The notes under the pieces: model-generated | The model's database searches: none | What the model was told of the DNA's origin: nothing | The model's input: the letters and a program-made list of their open reading frames with translations, nothing else | Part shown: positions 8,742-17,020 of the stretch, piece by piece | Layout of the letters: each line of letters opens with the position of its first letter | Numbering within the stretch: the first letter of the stretch is position 1 | Made by a program: the position numbers and the translations under genes | Assembly (NCBI GenBank): GCA_028692765.1 | Contig: JAQUWT010000010.1 | Span: forward strand, 1-37,514 | From: Patescibacteria group bacterium | GTDB lineage: Bacteria > Patescibacteriota > Patescibacteriia > Patescibacteriales > UBA12465 | Direction of reading: 5' to 3' | DNA length: 37,514 nt

Positions 8742-11270
8742 ATGAAAAAAGAAAACAAAGATGTAAAAATTGAAAAAGAGGAAGATGACAATGGCGGCGT
8801 TTTATCTAACGGCCAGCGCCAGACTGACTTCGGCTTGATTCAAGATCAGCCCTTAGTGGAAGAAATGAGCCGCTCTTATTTGGAATATGCGATGAGCGTG
8901 ATTGTTTCCCGGGCCCTGCCGGATGTGCGCGACGGCTTAAAGCCGGTGCATCGCCGTATCTTGTACGCGATGTGGAGTATCGGCTTGAGGGCAAACGGCA
9001 AGTTCAGAAAATCGGCGACAGTGGTCGGTGAGGTTTTGGGTAAATATCATCCTCATGGCGACAGCGCTGTCTATGAATCAATGGTGCGCATGGCTCAGGA
9101 TTTTGCGATGCGCTATCCGCTGGTGCGCGGCCAGGGAAATTTTGGCTCTATGGACGGCGACAGTGCGGCGGCAATGCGCTATACGGAAGCGAAACTGGCC
9201 GGCATCGCCGAAGAAATGTTATTTGATATCGATAAAGATACGGTTGATTTTATCCCTAATTACGACGGCTCCCAGAAAGAGCCGCGGGTGCTTCCTGCCA
9301 AACTCCCGGCTTTGCTCTTAAATGGCACTATGGGTATTGCTGTCGGCATGTCGACCAATATTCCGCCGCATAATCTCGGCGAGTTGGTGCAGGCAATTTG
9401 TCATTTATTGGATAATCCGGAAGCCAGTATTGAAGATTTAATGCAGTTTGTTAAAGGTCCGGATTTTCCCACCGGCGGTATTATTTATAATCAAAAAGAT
9501 ATTTTGGCGGCTTACGCTACCGGCAAAGGCGGTATTGTTATCCGCGGCAAGGCAGAGATTGAAGAGCAGAAAGGCGGCAGTTTTCAGATAGTGGTAACGG
9601 AAATTCCTTATCAAGTCAATAAGGCCGATTTGGTGGAAAAAATTGCCGATTTAGTGAAAGAGAAAAAGCTTGACGGCATTAAAGCTTTGCGCGACGAGTC
9701 GGACAAGGATGGCGTGCGCATTGTGGCGGAATTAAAAAAAGACGCCTATCCCAAGAAAATCTTGAATGCTTTATATAAACATACTTCTTTGCAGACCAGT
9801 TTCCATGTAAATATGCTGGCTCTTGTTGATGGTATTCAGCCCAAGGTTTTGACTTTGAAGATGATTTTGGAAGAATATATCAAGCATCGGGAAGAAGTGG
9901 TCCGCCGCCGTACTCAATTCGAATTGAACAAGGCCAAAGATCGTTCGCATATTTTAGAAGGATTGCTGATTGCTTTAAAAAATATTGATGAGGTGATTAA
10001 GACTATTAAGGCCTCTAAAGACAAGGAAGTCGCCAAAGCGAATTTAATCAAGAAATTCAAGCTTTCAGAACGCCAGGCAGTCGCTATTTTGGAAATGAGG
10101 CTACAGAGTCTGGCTAATCTTGAACGTTTGAAGATTGAGCAGGAATGGGCGGAAAAACAGAAACTAATCAAGGAATTGGAAGGTATTTTGAAATCTATTG
10201 CCAAGATTCGCGGCATTATTAAAGATGAGATTACGGCTGTGGCCGATAAATTCGATAATCCCCGTCGGACGGCGGTGGTGGCTCATGGCGTGAAGGAATT
10301 TAGCTTGGAAGACTTGGTACCAAATGAAGAGACAATGGTGATGATGACCCGTGACGGCTATATCAAGCGTCTGGAGCCGGATACTTTCAAGGTGCAGGCG
10401 CGCGGCGGCAAAGGTGTAATGGGCTTAACCACTAAAGAGGAAGATACGGTGGAATTTATGTTCACCACTTTTACCCACAGCGATATCTTGTTCTTCACCA
10501 CTCGCGGCCGGGCTTTCCAATTAAAGGCGCACGAAATTCCTCAAGCTTCCCGTGTTGCTAAGGGCAACTCAATTGTCAATTTTTTGCAGTTGACCAGCGG
10601 CGAACAAGTTACTTCCGTTTTGCCGCTGGATAAGATTTTCGGCAGCAAATATCTATTCTTTGCCACCGAAAAGGGCTTAGTCAAGAAAGTCGAATTATCC
10701 GCTTTCAATAATGTCCGCCGCAGCGGCCTGATTGCGATTAAAATTAAAGAAGACGACCGTTTGATTTGGGCGAAGCCCACTTCCGGCAGCGACCATATTC
10801 AATTAGTGACAGCTAAGGGGCAGGCGATTCGCTTTAAGGAGACCGATGTCCGCGATATGGGCCGCAATGCCGCCGGTGTCTATGGCATTAGGCTGCATAA
10901 GGATGACGCGGTTGTCGGCATGGGCGTAGCTAAGACTGATAAAGAAAAAAAGAGAAATTATCAGATTCTGATTATTATGGCTAAAGGTTATGGTAAACGC
11001 ACCGATTTATCCTTATATAAGGTTCAGGGTCGGGGCGGCAGCGGTATTAAGACGGCCAAAGTGACCGATAAGACCGGCGATATTACCAATGCCTTCTTAG
11101 TCAATGCCGATGCGATGGAGAATCGCGATTTGATTATTATTTCCGATAACGGCCAGGTTATCCGTACTCCTTTTAAGACCGTCAGTGCTCTTGGCCGAGA
11201 TACTCAGGGTGTACGCATTATGCGCTTTAAAGACGATGAAGACCGAGTGTCCGGTGTTACCTGGATTTAG
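8742..11270 (+). CDS. gyrA: DNA gyrase subunit A (start moved from 8655 to ATG 8742)
   Basis: [67 protein letters not shown] (catalytic Tyr), [11 protein letters not shown] GyrA-box-like motif. Confidence 0.95.
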   Translation: MKKENKDVKIEKEEDDNGGVLSNGQRQTDFGLIQDQPLVEEMSRSYLEYAMSVIVSRALPDVRDGLKPVHRRILYAMWSIGLRANGKFRKSATVVGEVLGKYHPHGDSAVYESMVRMAQDFAMRYPLVRGQGNFGSMDGDSAAAMRYTEAKLAGIAEEMLFDIDKDTVDFIPNYDGSQKEPRVLPAKLPALLLNGTMGIAVGMSTNIPPHNLGELVQAICHLLDNPEASIEDLMQFVKGPDFPTGGIIYNQKDILAAYATGKGGIVIRGKAEIEEQKGGSFQIVVTEIPYQVNKADLVEKIADLVKEKKLDGIKALRDESDKDGVRIVAELKKDAYPKKILNALYKHTSLQTSFHVNMLALVDGIQPKVLTLKMILEEYIKHREEVVRRRTQFELNKAKDRSHILEGLLIALKNIDEVIKTIKASKDKEVAKANLIKKFKLSERQAVAILEMRLQSLANLERLKIEQEWAEKQKLIKELEGILKSIAKIRGIIKDEITAVADKFDNPRRTAVVAHGVKEFSLEDLVPNEETMVMMTRDGYIKRLEPDTFKVQARGGKGVMGLTTKEEDTVEFMFTTFTHSDILFFTTRGRAFQLKAHEIPQASRVAKGNSIVNFLQLTSGEQVTSVLPLDKIFGSKYLFFATEKGLVKKVELSAFNNVRRSGLIAIKIKEDDRLIWAKPTSGSDHIQLVTAKGQAIRFKETDVRDMGRNAAGVYGIRLHKDDAVVGMGVAKTDKEKKRNYQILIIMAKGYGKRTDLSLYKVQGRGGSGIKTAKVTDKTGDITNAFLVNADAMENRDLIIISDNGQVIRTPFKTVSALGRDTQGVRIMRFKDDEDRVSGVTWI

Positions 11271-11310
11271 GATTTTATTAAAATTTGAAAAAATAAAATT
11301 ATTTAAATTA

Positions 11311-11339
11311 AAAAAGCTGTCTTGAAAAGACAGCTTTTT
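11311..11339 (+). terminator. Terminator after gyrA: perfect 13-bp stem, GAA loop
   Basis: AAAAAGCTGTCTT gaa AAGACAGCTTTTT. Confidence 0.85.
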
Positions 11340-11366
11340 GTGAAAAAAATAAAACTGGGCTATAAT
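11338..11366 (+). promoter_or_regulatory. Putative rmuC promoter (TTGTGA-N17-TATAAT)
   Basis: ttgtga 11338-11343, tataat 11361-11366, 9 nt before ATG 11376. Confidence 0.6.
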
Positions 11367-11375
11367 TACAAGTAT

Positions 11376-12497
11376 ATGGACAACACTATCTTAATTTCAA
11401 TTTTTGTTTTAATTTTAGCCGGTTTAAGTGTGGTGATTGCGCTTTTGGTGAAGAAAAAGTCGCCGGCCAATGATTTGCAGTCGGTGGCGATGCTAGAGCG
11501 CTTGGCCCAGCAATCGGAAAAGCTGTCGCAACTGGCTGTCCAGAATACAGAATTAAGGCAAGAATTAGATAAAAAATTAAGCGAAACCCATCGCGCCAGC
11601 CAAGGGCAGTTTGAACAGACCACCAGAGTTATCCAAGGCATTACCGGACAGTCAGCCAAATTAATTGCTGAGGTTACCGAGAAATTGGCTAAGCTTGATG
11701 AAACCAATAAGCAGGTGGTAAATTTTTCTTCGCAACTGCAAAGCTTGCAGGATATTTTAAAGAATCCCAAACAGCGCGGTGTTTTGGGGGAGTATTATTT
11801 GGAAGAAACCTTGAAAAATGTCTTGCCGCCCAAGTCTTATGCTTTGCAATATTCTCTCGGCCGGAATGAAAAAACAGATAAGGATTTGATTGTCGATGCG
11901 GTCGTGTTTGTGAAGGATAAAATCATTCCGGTCGATGCCAAATTTTCTTTGGAAAATTATGAGCGCTTGTTAAATACCAGCGACCCGGAAGCGCGTAAGA
12001 AAATTGAAGCGCAATTTAAGCAAGATTTAAAAAATCGTATCGATGAAACCGCTAAATATGTCTTGCCGGAAAGAGGCACCTTGGAATTTGCATTTATGTT
12101 TATTCCCTCGGAAGCTATTTATTATGATTTGTTGGTTAACTCTGTCGGAGCGGTTAAAGTCAATACCCGCGATTTGATTGAATATGCGTTCCGCGACAAA
12201 AAAGTTATCATCGTTTCCCCCACTTCTTTCTTGGCTTACTTGCAGACGGTTTTGCAAGGTTTAAAAGCGATGCAGATTGAAGAAAAGGCTAAAGAGATTA
12301 AGGCCAATATTGAAAAACTGGGCAAACATATGCTCAGTTATGATGAGTTTTTACGCAAGCTCGGCGGCAGCTTGTCGACGACCGTTAATCATTATAATAA
12401 TGCTTACAATGAGTTTAAAAAGATTGATAAGGATGTTATTAAAATCAGCGGCGGCAAAAGCGATATCGAACCTTTGAAAATTGAACGACCAAAATAA
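11376..12497 (+). CDS. rmuC: DNA recombination protein RmuC homolog (start moved from 11322)
   Basis: N-terminal TM helix plus coiled coil, then KNPKQRGVLGEYYLEETLKNVLPP, DAVVFVKDKIIPVDAKFSLENYERL, FAFMFIPSEAIYYDLL, VIIVSPTSFLAYLQTV. Confidence 0.92.
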   Translation: MDNTILISIFVLILAGLSVVIALLVKKKSPANDLQSVAMLERLAQQSEKLSQLAVQNTELRQELDKKLSETHRASQGQFEQTTRVIQGITGQSAKLIAEVTEKLAKLDETNKQVVNFSSQLQSLQDILKNPKQRGVLGEYYLEETLKNVLPPKSYALQYSLGRNEKTDKDLIVDAVVFVKDKIIPVDAKFSLENYERLLNTSDPEARKKIEAQFKQDLKNRIDETAKYVLPERGTLEFAFMFIPSEAIYYDLLVNSVGAVKVNTRDLIEYAFRDKKVIIVSPTSFLAYLQTVLQGLKAMQIEEKAKEIKANIEKLGKHMLSYDEFLRKLGGSLSTTVNHYNNAYNEFKKIDKDVIKISGGKSDIEPLKIERPK

Positions 12498-12502
12498 GGA
12501 TT

Positions 12503-13450
12503 ATGGCCGGAAGATTGGAAAATTTAAGCGGATTAGAGGAGGCGATTTTGAAAATCATTGTCTTTTTTGACATGTTTTCCTATCCCTTAACCGCCTATGA
12601 ATTATGGCGTTATTTAAGCGTGCCGGCTGATTTTTCCGATACCGAAGCCGTTGCCAAAACTTTAGCGGTTAAAGGCTATTTAGGGAGTCGGCAGGGTTTT
12701 TATTTCTTGCCGGGCCAGGATTCTTTAATCTCTGTGCGCAAGCAGCGTTATCATTATACTAACCGTAAATTGAAGATTGCGCGCCGGGCCGTGCGCTTGT
12801 TTCGTTTGTTGCCGACAGTTGAGTTTGCCGCCTTAAGCAATCTTATTGGCCGTCATAATTTGCGCGATGGCAGTGATATCGATATTTTTATCATTTCTAA
12901 GGAAAATAGGATTTGGATTACGCGTCTATTTTGCGCCGGTTTGATGAAATTATTGCGCCAGCGTCCGACTCCGGAAAAAAAGCGCGACAAGATTTGCCTG
13001 AGCTTCTATGTGGACGGAGATCATTTGGATTTAAGTTCTATGGCTGATGGCGATGACGATTATTATTTTCATTTTTGGCTGGCTGGCCTTTATCCTTTAT
13101 ATGATGCCGGCGCTTACCATCATCAATTAATGCAAGCTAATGTTTGGCTGAAAAAGTATCTGCCCAACGGCGATTTTGTCGTTAATAACCAATCGTACCG
13201 CGAATCTCCCCGTTATTGGCTAAAGACTCGTTTGGTTTTAAAATTTTGGCGGAAATCTTGCGACTATTTGGAAAAACTCGCCGCCCGCTTGCAAATGAGG
13301 ATTATGCCTGCCGCTTTGAAGGATAAGGCCAATCTTGATTCTCGCGTGATTATCAAGCCGGGCATCTTAAAATTATATTTAGTGGACAGGCGCCGGGAAT
13401 TTGCTCGGCGTTATCAAGAGCGCTTGCGCCGTTTATTCCATGTTGCATAA
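12503..13450 (+). CDS. Nucleotidyltransferase-domain protein with possible N-terminal winged-helix region
   Basis: NLIGRHNLRDGSDIDIFIIS matches the GSxxDxD nucleotidyltransferase signature; N-terminal IVFFDMFSYPLTAYELWRYL. Confidence 0.7.
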   Translation: MAGRLENLSGLEEAILKIIVFFDMFSYPLTAYELWRYLSVPADFSDTEAVAKTLAVKGYLGSRQGFYFLPGQDSLISVRKQRYHYTNRKLKIARRAVRLFRLLPTVEFAALSNLIGRHNLRDGSDIDIFIISKENRIWITRLFCAGLMKLLRQRPTPEKKRDKICLSFYVDGDHLDLSSMADGDDDYYFHFWLAGLYPLYDAGAYHHQLMQANVWLKKYLPNGDFVVNNQSYRESPRYWLKTRLVLKFWRKSCDYLEKLAARLQMRIMPAALKDKANLDSRVIIKPGILKLYLVDRRREFARRYQERLRRLFHVA

Positions 13451-14705
13451 ATTGGCAGAAAAATTGAGTTTTATTTTTTTACTGGCCGGCGCCTTTTTTT
13501 TGCCTTGGCAGACAAAGTTAATTTGGCTTCCTAGTTGGAGTAATTATTGGGAGGTATCTTTTTTTGTGGCGGTCATTTTTATTTGTTTGTTTGTTATTTT
13601 TTTTATCTTATCAGGCCGTCTGAGCCGCTTTGATTTAAGATATATTTTAGAAAAAGAGCGTCCTTTACTATTAGTTTTTTTAATTCTTTTATTGGCCGCT
13701 TTTGTTTCCGCCGGTTTTTCTTCTTTGCCAATTCTTTCTCTATACCGCTGGTTTTTGATATTGCTGGCTGTCATATTTTTTTACAGTTTGCGGAAGCTTC
13801 CCGACAGCTGGCGTTGGTATTTTATTGGCGCTATTTTATTATCTCTCCTAGTGCAGGCGCTGATAGGGCTGTTTCAGTTCTACACTCAGATTTCTTTTGT
13901 CAGTTCTTGGCTGGGCATGGCCGTCCATCATGCCGGTGATTTAGGGGCCGCGGTTATAGAAACCGCTGATGGCCGTTGGCTCAGGGCCTACGGCGCCAGC
14001 GACCATCCCAATGTTTTTGGAGGCTTGATGGCTTTAGGCGCCCTCATTTCTCTTTATTTAATTTTGAACGCTCATTTCACCAAAGTCAGGCCGGTTTTTT
14101 TGGTTCTATATTTTTTGTTTTTAAGCGCCCTCTTGGTTTCTTTTTCCCGCGCCGCTCTAGTCGCCTTAGCGGTCGGCTTGTTATTGATGGCTTGGGAATG
14201 GAGGCTTCTTCGGCGCCTTAGTCGTCGGACTCTTTTGGCCTTCTTGGCTTTGTCTTTTTTAGTATTGTCTCTTTTTGCCTGGCAATATTCTGACTTATTT
14301 AGTGCTCGCGCCAATCTCAATAATCGCTTGGAAACAATGTCTCTTAATGAGCGAGCAGAATTCAATCAGCGGGCGTGGCGGGATTTCAGGGGGCATCCAT
14401 TTTTTGGGGTGGGCTTGGGCGCTTCCACTTTTTTTGATTATTCGCACTCAATTGATTATGGTCGGCCTGGTTATGCTTGGAAATATCAACCCGCTCATGA
14501 TTATTGGTTGTTAGTGGCGGCTGAGGGCGGATTGATATTTGTCGGGGCTTGGCTTTTTATTTGGTTGATGGTTTATAAAAAAAGCCGGGAGCACCGGCTC
14601 TTCGGCTTATTGGCGGCGGTATTATTTTTAAGTTTGTTTGATCACTGGCTTTTTAGCCTGCCTTTGTCGGTTTTTTGGCTTTTAAGCTTGTTTGCCCTGA
14701 TATGA
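13440..14705 (+). CDS. O-antigen ligase-like / Wzy_C family polytopic membrane protein (start moved from 13401)
   Basis: Many TM segments; YGASDHPNVFGGLMALG, RAWRDFRGHPFFGVGLGASTFF, QPAHDYWLLVAAEGGLIFVGAWLFIW. Confidence 0.8.
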   Translation: MLHKLAEKLSFIFLLAGAFFLPWQTKLIWLPSWSNYWEVSFFVAVIFICLFVIFFILSGRLSRFDLRYILEKERPLLLVFLILLLAAFVSAGFSSLPILSLYRWFLILLAVIFFYSLRKLPDSWRWYFIGAILLSLLVQALIGLFQFYTQISFVSSWLGMAVHHAGDLGAAVIETADGRWLRAYGASDHPNVFGGLMALGALISLYLILNAHFTKVRPVFLVLYFLFLSALLVSFSRAALVALAVGLLLMAWEWRLLRRLSRRTLLAFLALSFLVLSLFAWQYSDLFSARANLNNRLETMSLNERAEFNQRAWRDFRGHPFFGVGLGASTFFDYSHSIDYGRPGYAWKYQPAHDYWLLVAAEGGLIFVGAWLFIWLMVYKKSREHRLFGLLAAVLFLSLFDHWLFSLPLSVFWLLSLFALI

Positions 14706-14944
14706 TAATTATTCTGGAGCAGCATTAAATCGTCTCTTAAATTGCGGAAGGCTTTTTTTATCAGGTGGCGTTCGTTAGCGGGCGCTTTTTTTATTTCTGA
14801 ATCCAGCCTTTTTTCGATTAAGGAAATTAGAGTAGCCGCTGTTCCGAAGTAGTCGTTATTATCCACGTGAAATTTAACGCTGCCGGCATCTTTGAGTAGG
14901 CGTCTTTTTTTGGATAAATTATAATTGTCAGGTGAAGTTGCCAT
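14642..14944 (-). CDS. Hypothetical 100-aa helical basic protein
   Basis: ORF abutting radC start-to-stop on the same strand; 3' end overlaps the convergent 14705 stop by 64 bp. Confidence 0.6.
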   Translation of the reverse strand: MATSPDNYNLSKKRRLLKDAGSVKFHVDNNDYFGTAATLISLIEKRLDSEIKKAPANERHLIKKAFRNLRDDLMLLQNNYHIRANKLKSQKTDKGRLKSQ

Positions 14945-15660
14945 TAGATGATGCTGATATATTTATTATCGCCGATTATTAAATGGTCAAGAATCTCAAT
15001 ATCCAGGATATTGCCGGCCGCCAGGAGATTGCTGGTTATTTCTGCATCTTCCCGGCTTGATTTTAAGACGCCGGAAGGGTGGTTGTGGGCAATAATGATA
15101 GCGCTGGCGCCATATTCTAAGGCCGGACGGAAAACTTCGCGCGCCTGTACCAAGGAGGCGTCAATGGTGCCGATAGAAATAACTTCATCATGAATGAGCT
15201 GGTAATGGTTATTGAGATAGAGACCGCGGAATTGTTCTTTTTTCAAGGCGCCCATATCTTTAAGATAGGCAAAGGCTTGGGCGGCGTTGCGGATTGTAAT
15301 CAATCCGCCTGGTTTTTTTTGAAATAAGCGTCGGCCGAGTTCGAAACAGGCGACAATTTGGCAGGCTTTTGCTTCCGGTAATTTCAACTCTTTCACAATT
15401 GCCAGCGGGTCCTTTTGGGCGGCAATCGCTTTTTCTCCGTATTCGCGCAATAATCTGGAGGCCATGGAGAATACTTCTTCCCGTTTGGTGCCGACACCCA
15501 GAACTACCGCCAAAAGTTCAGCCAAACTGAGAGCGCCGACGCCGTCGCTAATCATTTTTTCTCGCGGCTTTTCACCTTCGGCCATATCGCGGACGCGTTT
15601 GATTTCATAAGCGCGGCCGTGTCCGGCGGGGTGATTATTTTTTTGTAGGCGATAGGGCAT
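14944..15660 (-). CDS. radC: RadC-like JAB/MPN-domain DNA repair protein
   Basis: MAEGEKPREKMISDGVGALSLAELLAVVLGVGTK, GASAIIIAHNHPSGVLKSSREDAEIT, LDIEILDHLIIGDNKYISI. Confidence 0.93.
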   Translation of the reverse strand: MPYRLQKNNHPAGHGRAYEIKRVRDMAEGEKPREKMISDGVGALSLAELLAVVLGVGTKREEVFSMASRLLREYGEKAIAAQKDPLAIVKELKLPEAKACQIVACFELGRRLFQKKPGGLITIRNAAQAFAYLKDMGALKKEQFRGLYLNNHYQLIHDEVISIGTIDASLVQAREVFRPALEYGASAIIIAHNHPSGVLKSSREDAEITSNLLAAGNILDIEILDHLIIGDNKYISII

Positions 15661-15695
15661 ATCGTTAAAGATTAAAGATTTTTACTTCGCTTTCC

Positions 15696-15704
15696 ATTAT
15701 ATCA
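15696..15704 (-). promoter_or_regulatory. Putative extended -10 (TGATATAAT) for radC
   Basis: Reverse complement reads cTGATATAATgg, 36 nt upstream of the radC ATG. Confidence 0.5.
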
Positions 15705-15724
15705 GAGATGTGTTAAATTTAAAA

Positions 15725-15730
15725 TATAAT
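15725..15730 (+). promoter_or_regulatory. Putative -10 (TATAAT) directly before the M16 peptidase ATG
   Basis: tataat ends 7 nt before ATG 15738; no convincing -35 seen. Confidence 0.45.
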
Positions 15731-15737
15731 TTTTCAT

Positions 15738-17012
15738 ATGTTTAAACATCAAAAAATACTTTTGTCAAATAAAATTCCTTTAATATTAGCACTAATGTCG
15801 GGAGTAAAGACCGCCACGGCCTTGGTCATGGTCAAGACCGGCTCCAAATACGAGAAAAAAGAGGAGAGTGGTCTCTCTCATTTCTTGGAGCACATGTTTT
15901 TTAAGGGAACATTGAAAAGACCGGATACTTTATCGCTGTCGGCTGAGTTGGATGCGCTCGGCGGCGAGTATAATGCTTTTACCTCGAAAGAATATACCGG
16001 CTATTATGTAAAAACGGCTGCCGGCAAATTAGATTGCGCTTTAGAAATATTGGGAGACATGCTGAATAATTCTAAATTTGATGCCATTGAAATCGAGCGT
16101 GAAAAAGGGGTGATTATTGAGGAGTTAAACATGTATGAGGATAATCCGATGATGCATGTCGAAGATGTCTTGGAATCTTGTCTGTATGGCGACACTCCCG
16201 CCGGCTGGGACACTATCGGTACCAAGAAAAACATTCGCGCTTTCAAGCGTGCAGATTTTTTACGTTATTTTCGCCGCCAGTATGGCGCGAACAGTATTGC
16301 GGTAATTCTAAGCGGTTCTATCCGTCCGGCTGATAAGGCGGCGGCGCTAAAGATTTTTGGAAATTTTCCGTTGAATGCTTGGCGGAATAAGATAGCCGTG
16401 AAGGAGAAGCAAGAGCGGCCCTCTTTAAAAATAGTAAATAAGAAAACCGACCAGATTAATCTGGCTCTAGCGTTGCGGACAGTGCCGGTGGGGCACGTGC
16501 AAGAGCTAGCCCTGAAGCTTTTGAGTGTTATTCTGGGAGGGTCGATGAGTTCGCGTTTATTTATTTCTTTGCGTGAACGTTCCGGTCTGGCCTATTATGT
16601 AAAAACAACGGCAGAATTTTATACTGACTCCGGATATTTAAGCACTCAGGCCGGTGTGCCCAAGGGGAAAGCGGAAGAAGCGGTAAAAATCATCCTTTCA
16701 GAATATCGCAAAATAGCCTCGGAAGACGTGCCGGCGGCAGAGTTGGCTCGGGCTAAAGATATTATTTCCGGACGATTATTGATGCAGCTTGAGGCTAGTG
16801 ATGAAGTCGCCAGTTGGTATGGACGTCAGGTCGTTTTACGCGAACGCCTAAGCAATCCGGATGAATTAGAGAAAAAATTGCGTTCTCTAAGTGCTAGTGA
16901 TATTAGAAAAGCGGCAATGATGGTAATGAAAAATAAGGGTTTGAACTTGGCCATCATCGGCCAGATTTCCAGTTTAGAAAAAAAGTCTATTAAGGCCGCT
17001 TTGAAATTATAA
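15738..17012 (+). CDS. M16 family zinc peptidase
   Basis: HxxEH motif in GLSHFLEHMFFKGT; downstream Glu context EREKGVIIEELNMYEDNP; C-terminal M16C-like region. Confidence 0.93.
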   Translation: MFKHQKILLSNKIPLILALMSGVKTATALVMVKTGSKYEKKEESGLSHFLEHMFFKGTLKRPDTLSLSAELDALGGEYNAFTSKEYTGYYVKTAAGKLDCALEILGDMLNNSKFDAIEIEREKGVIIEELNMYEDNPMMHVEDVLESCLYGDTPAGWDTIGTKKNIRAFKRADFLRYFRRQYGANSIAVILSGSIRPADKAAALKIFGNFPLNAWRNKIAVKEKQERPSLKIVNKKTDQINLALALRTVPVGHVQELALKLLSVILGGSMSSRLFISLRERSGLAYYVKTTAEFYTDSGYLSTQAGVPKGKAEEAVKIILSEYRKIASEDVPAAELARAKDIISGRLLMQLEASDEVASWYGRQVVLRERLSNPDELEKKLRSLSASDIRKAAMMVMKNKGLNLAIIGQISSLEKKSIKAALKL

Positions 17013-17020
17013 GATTTTTT

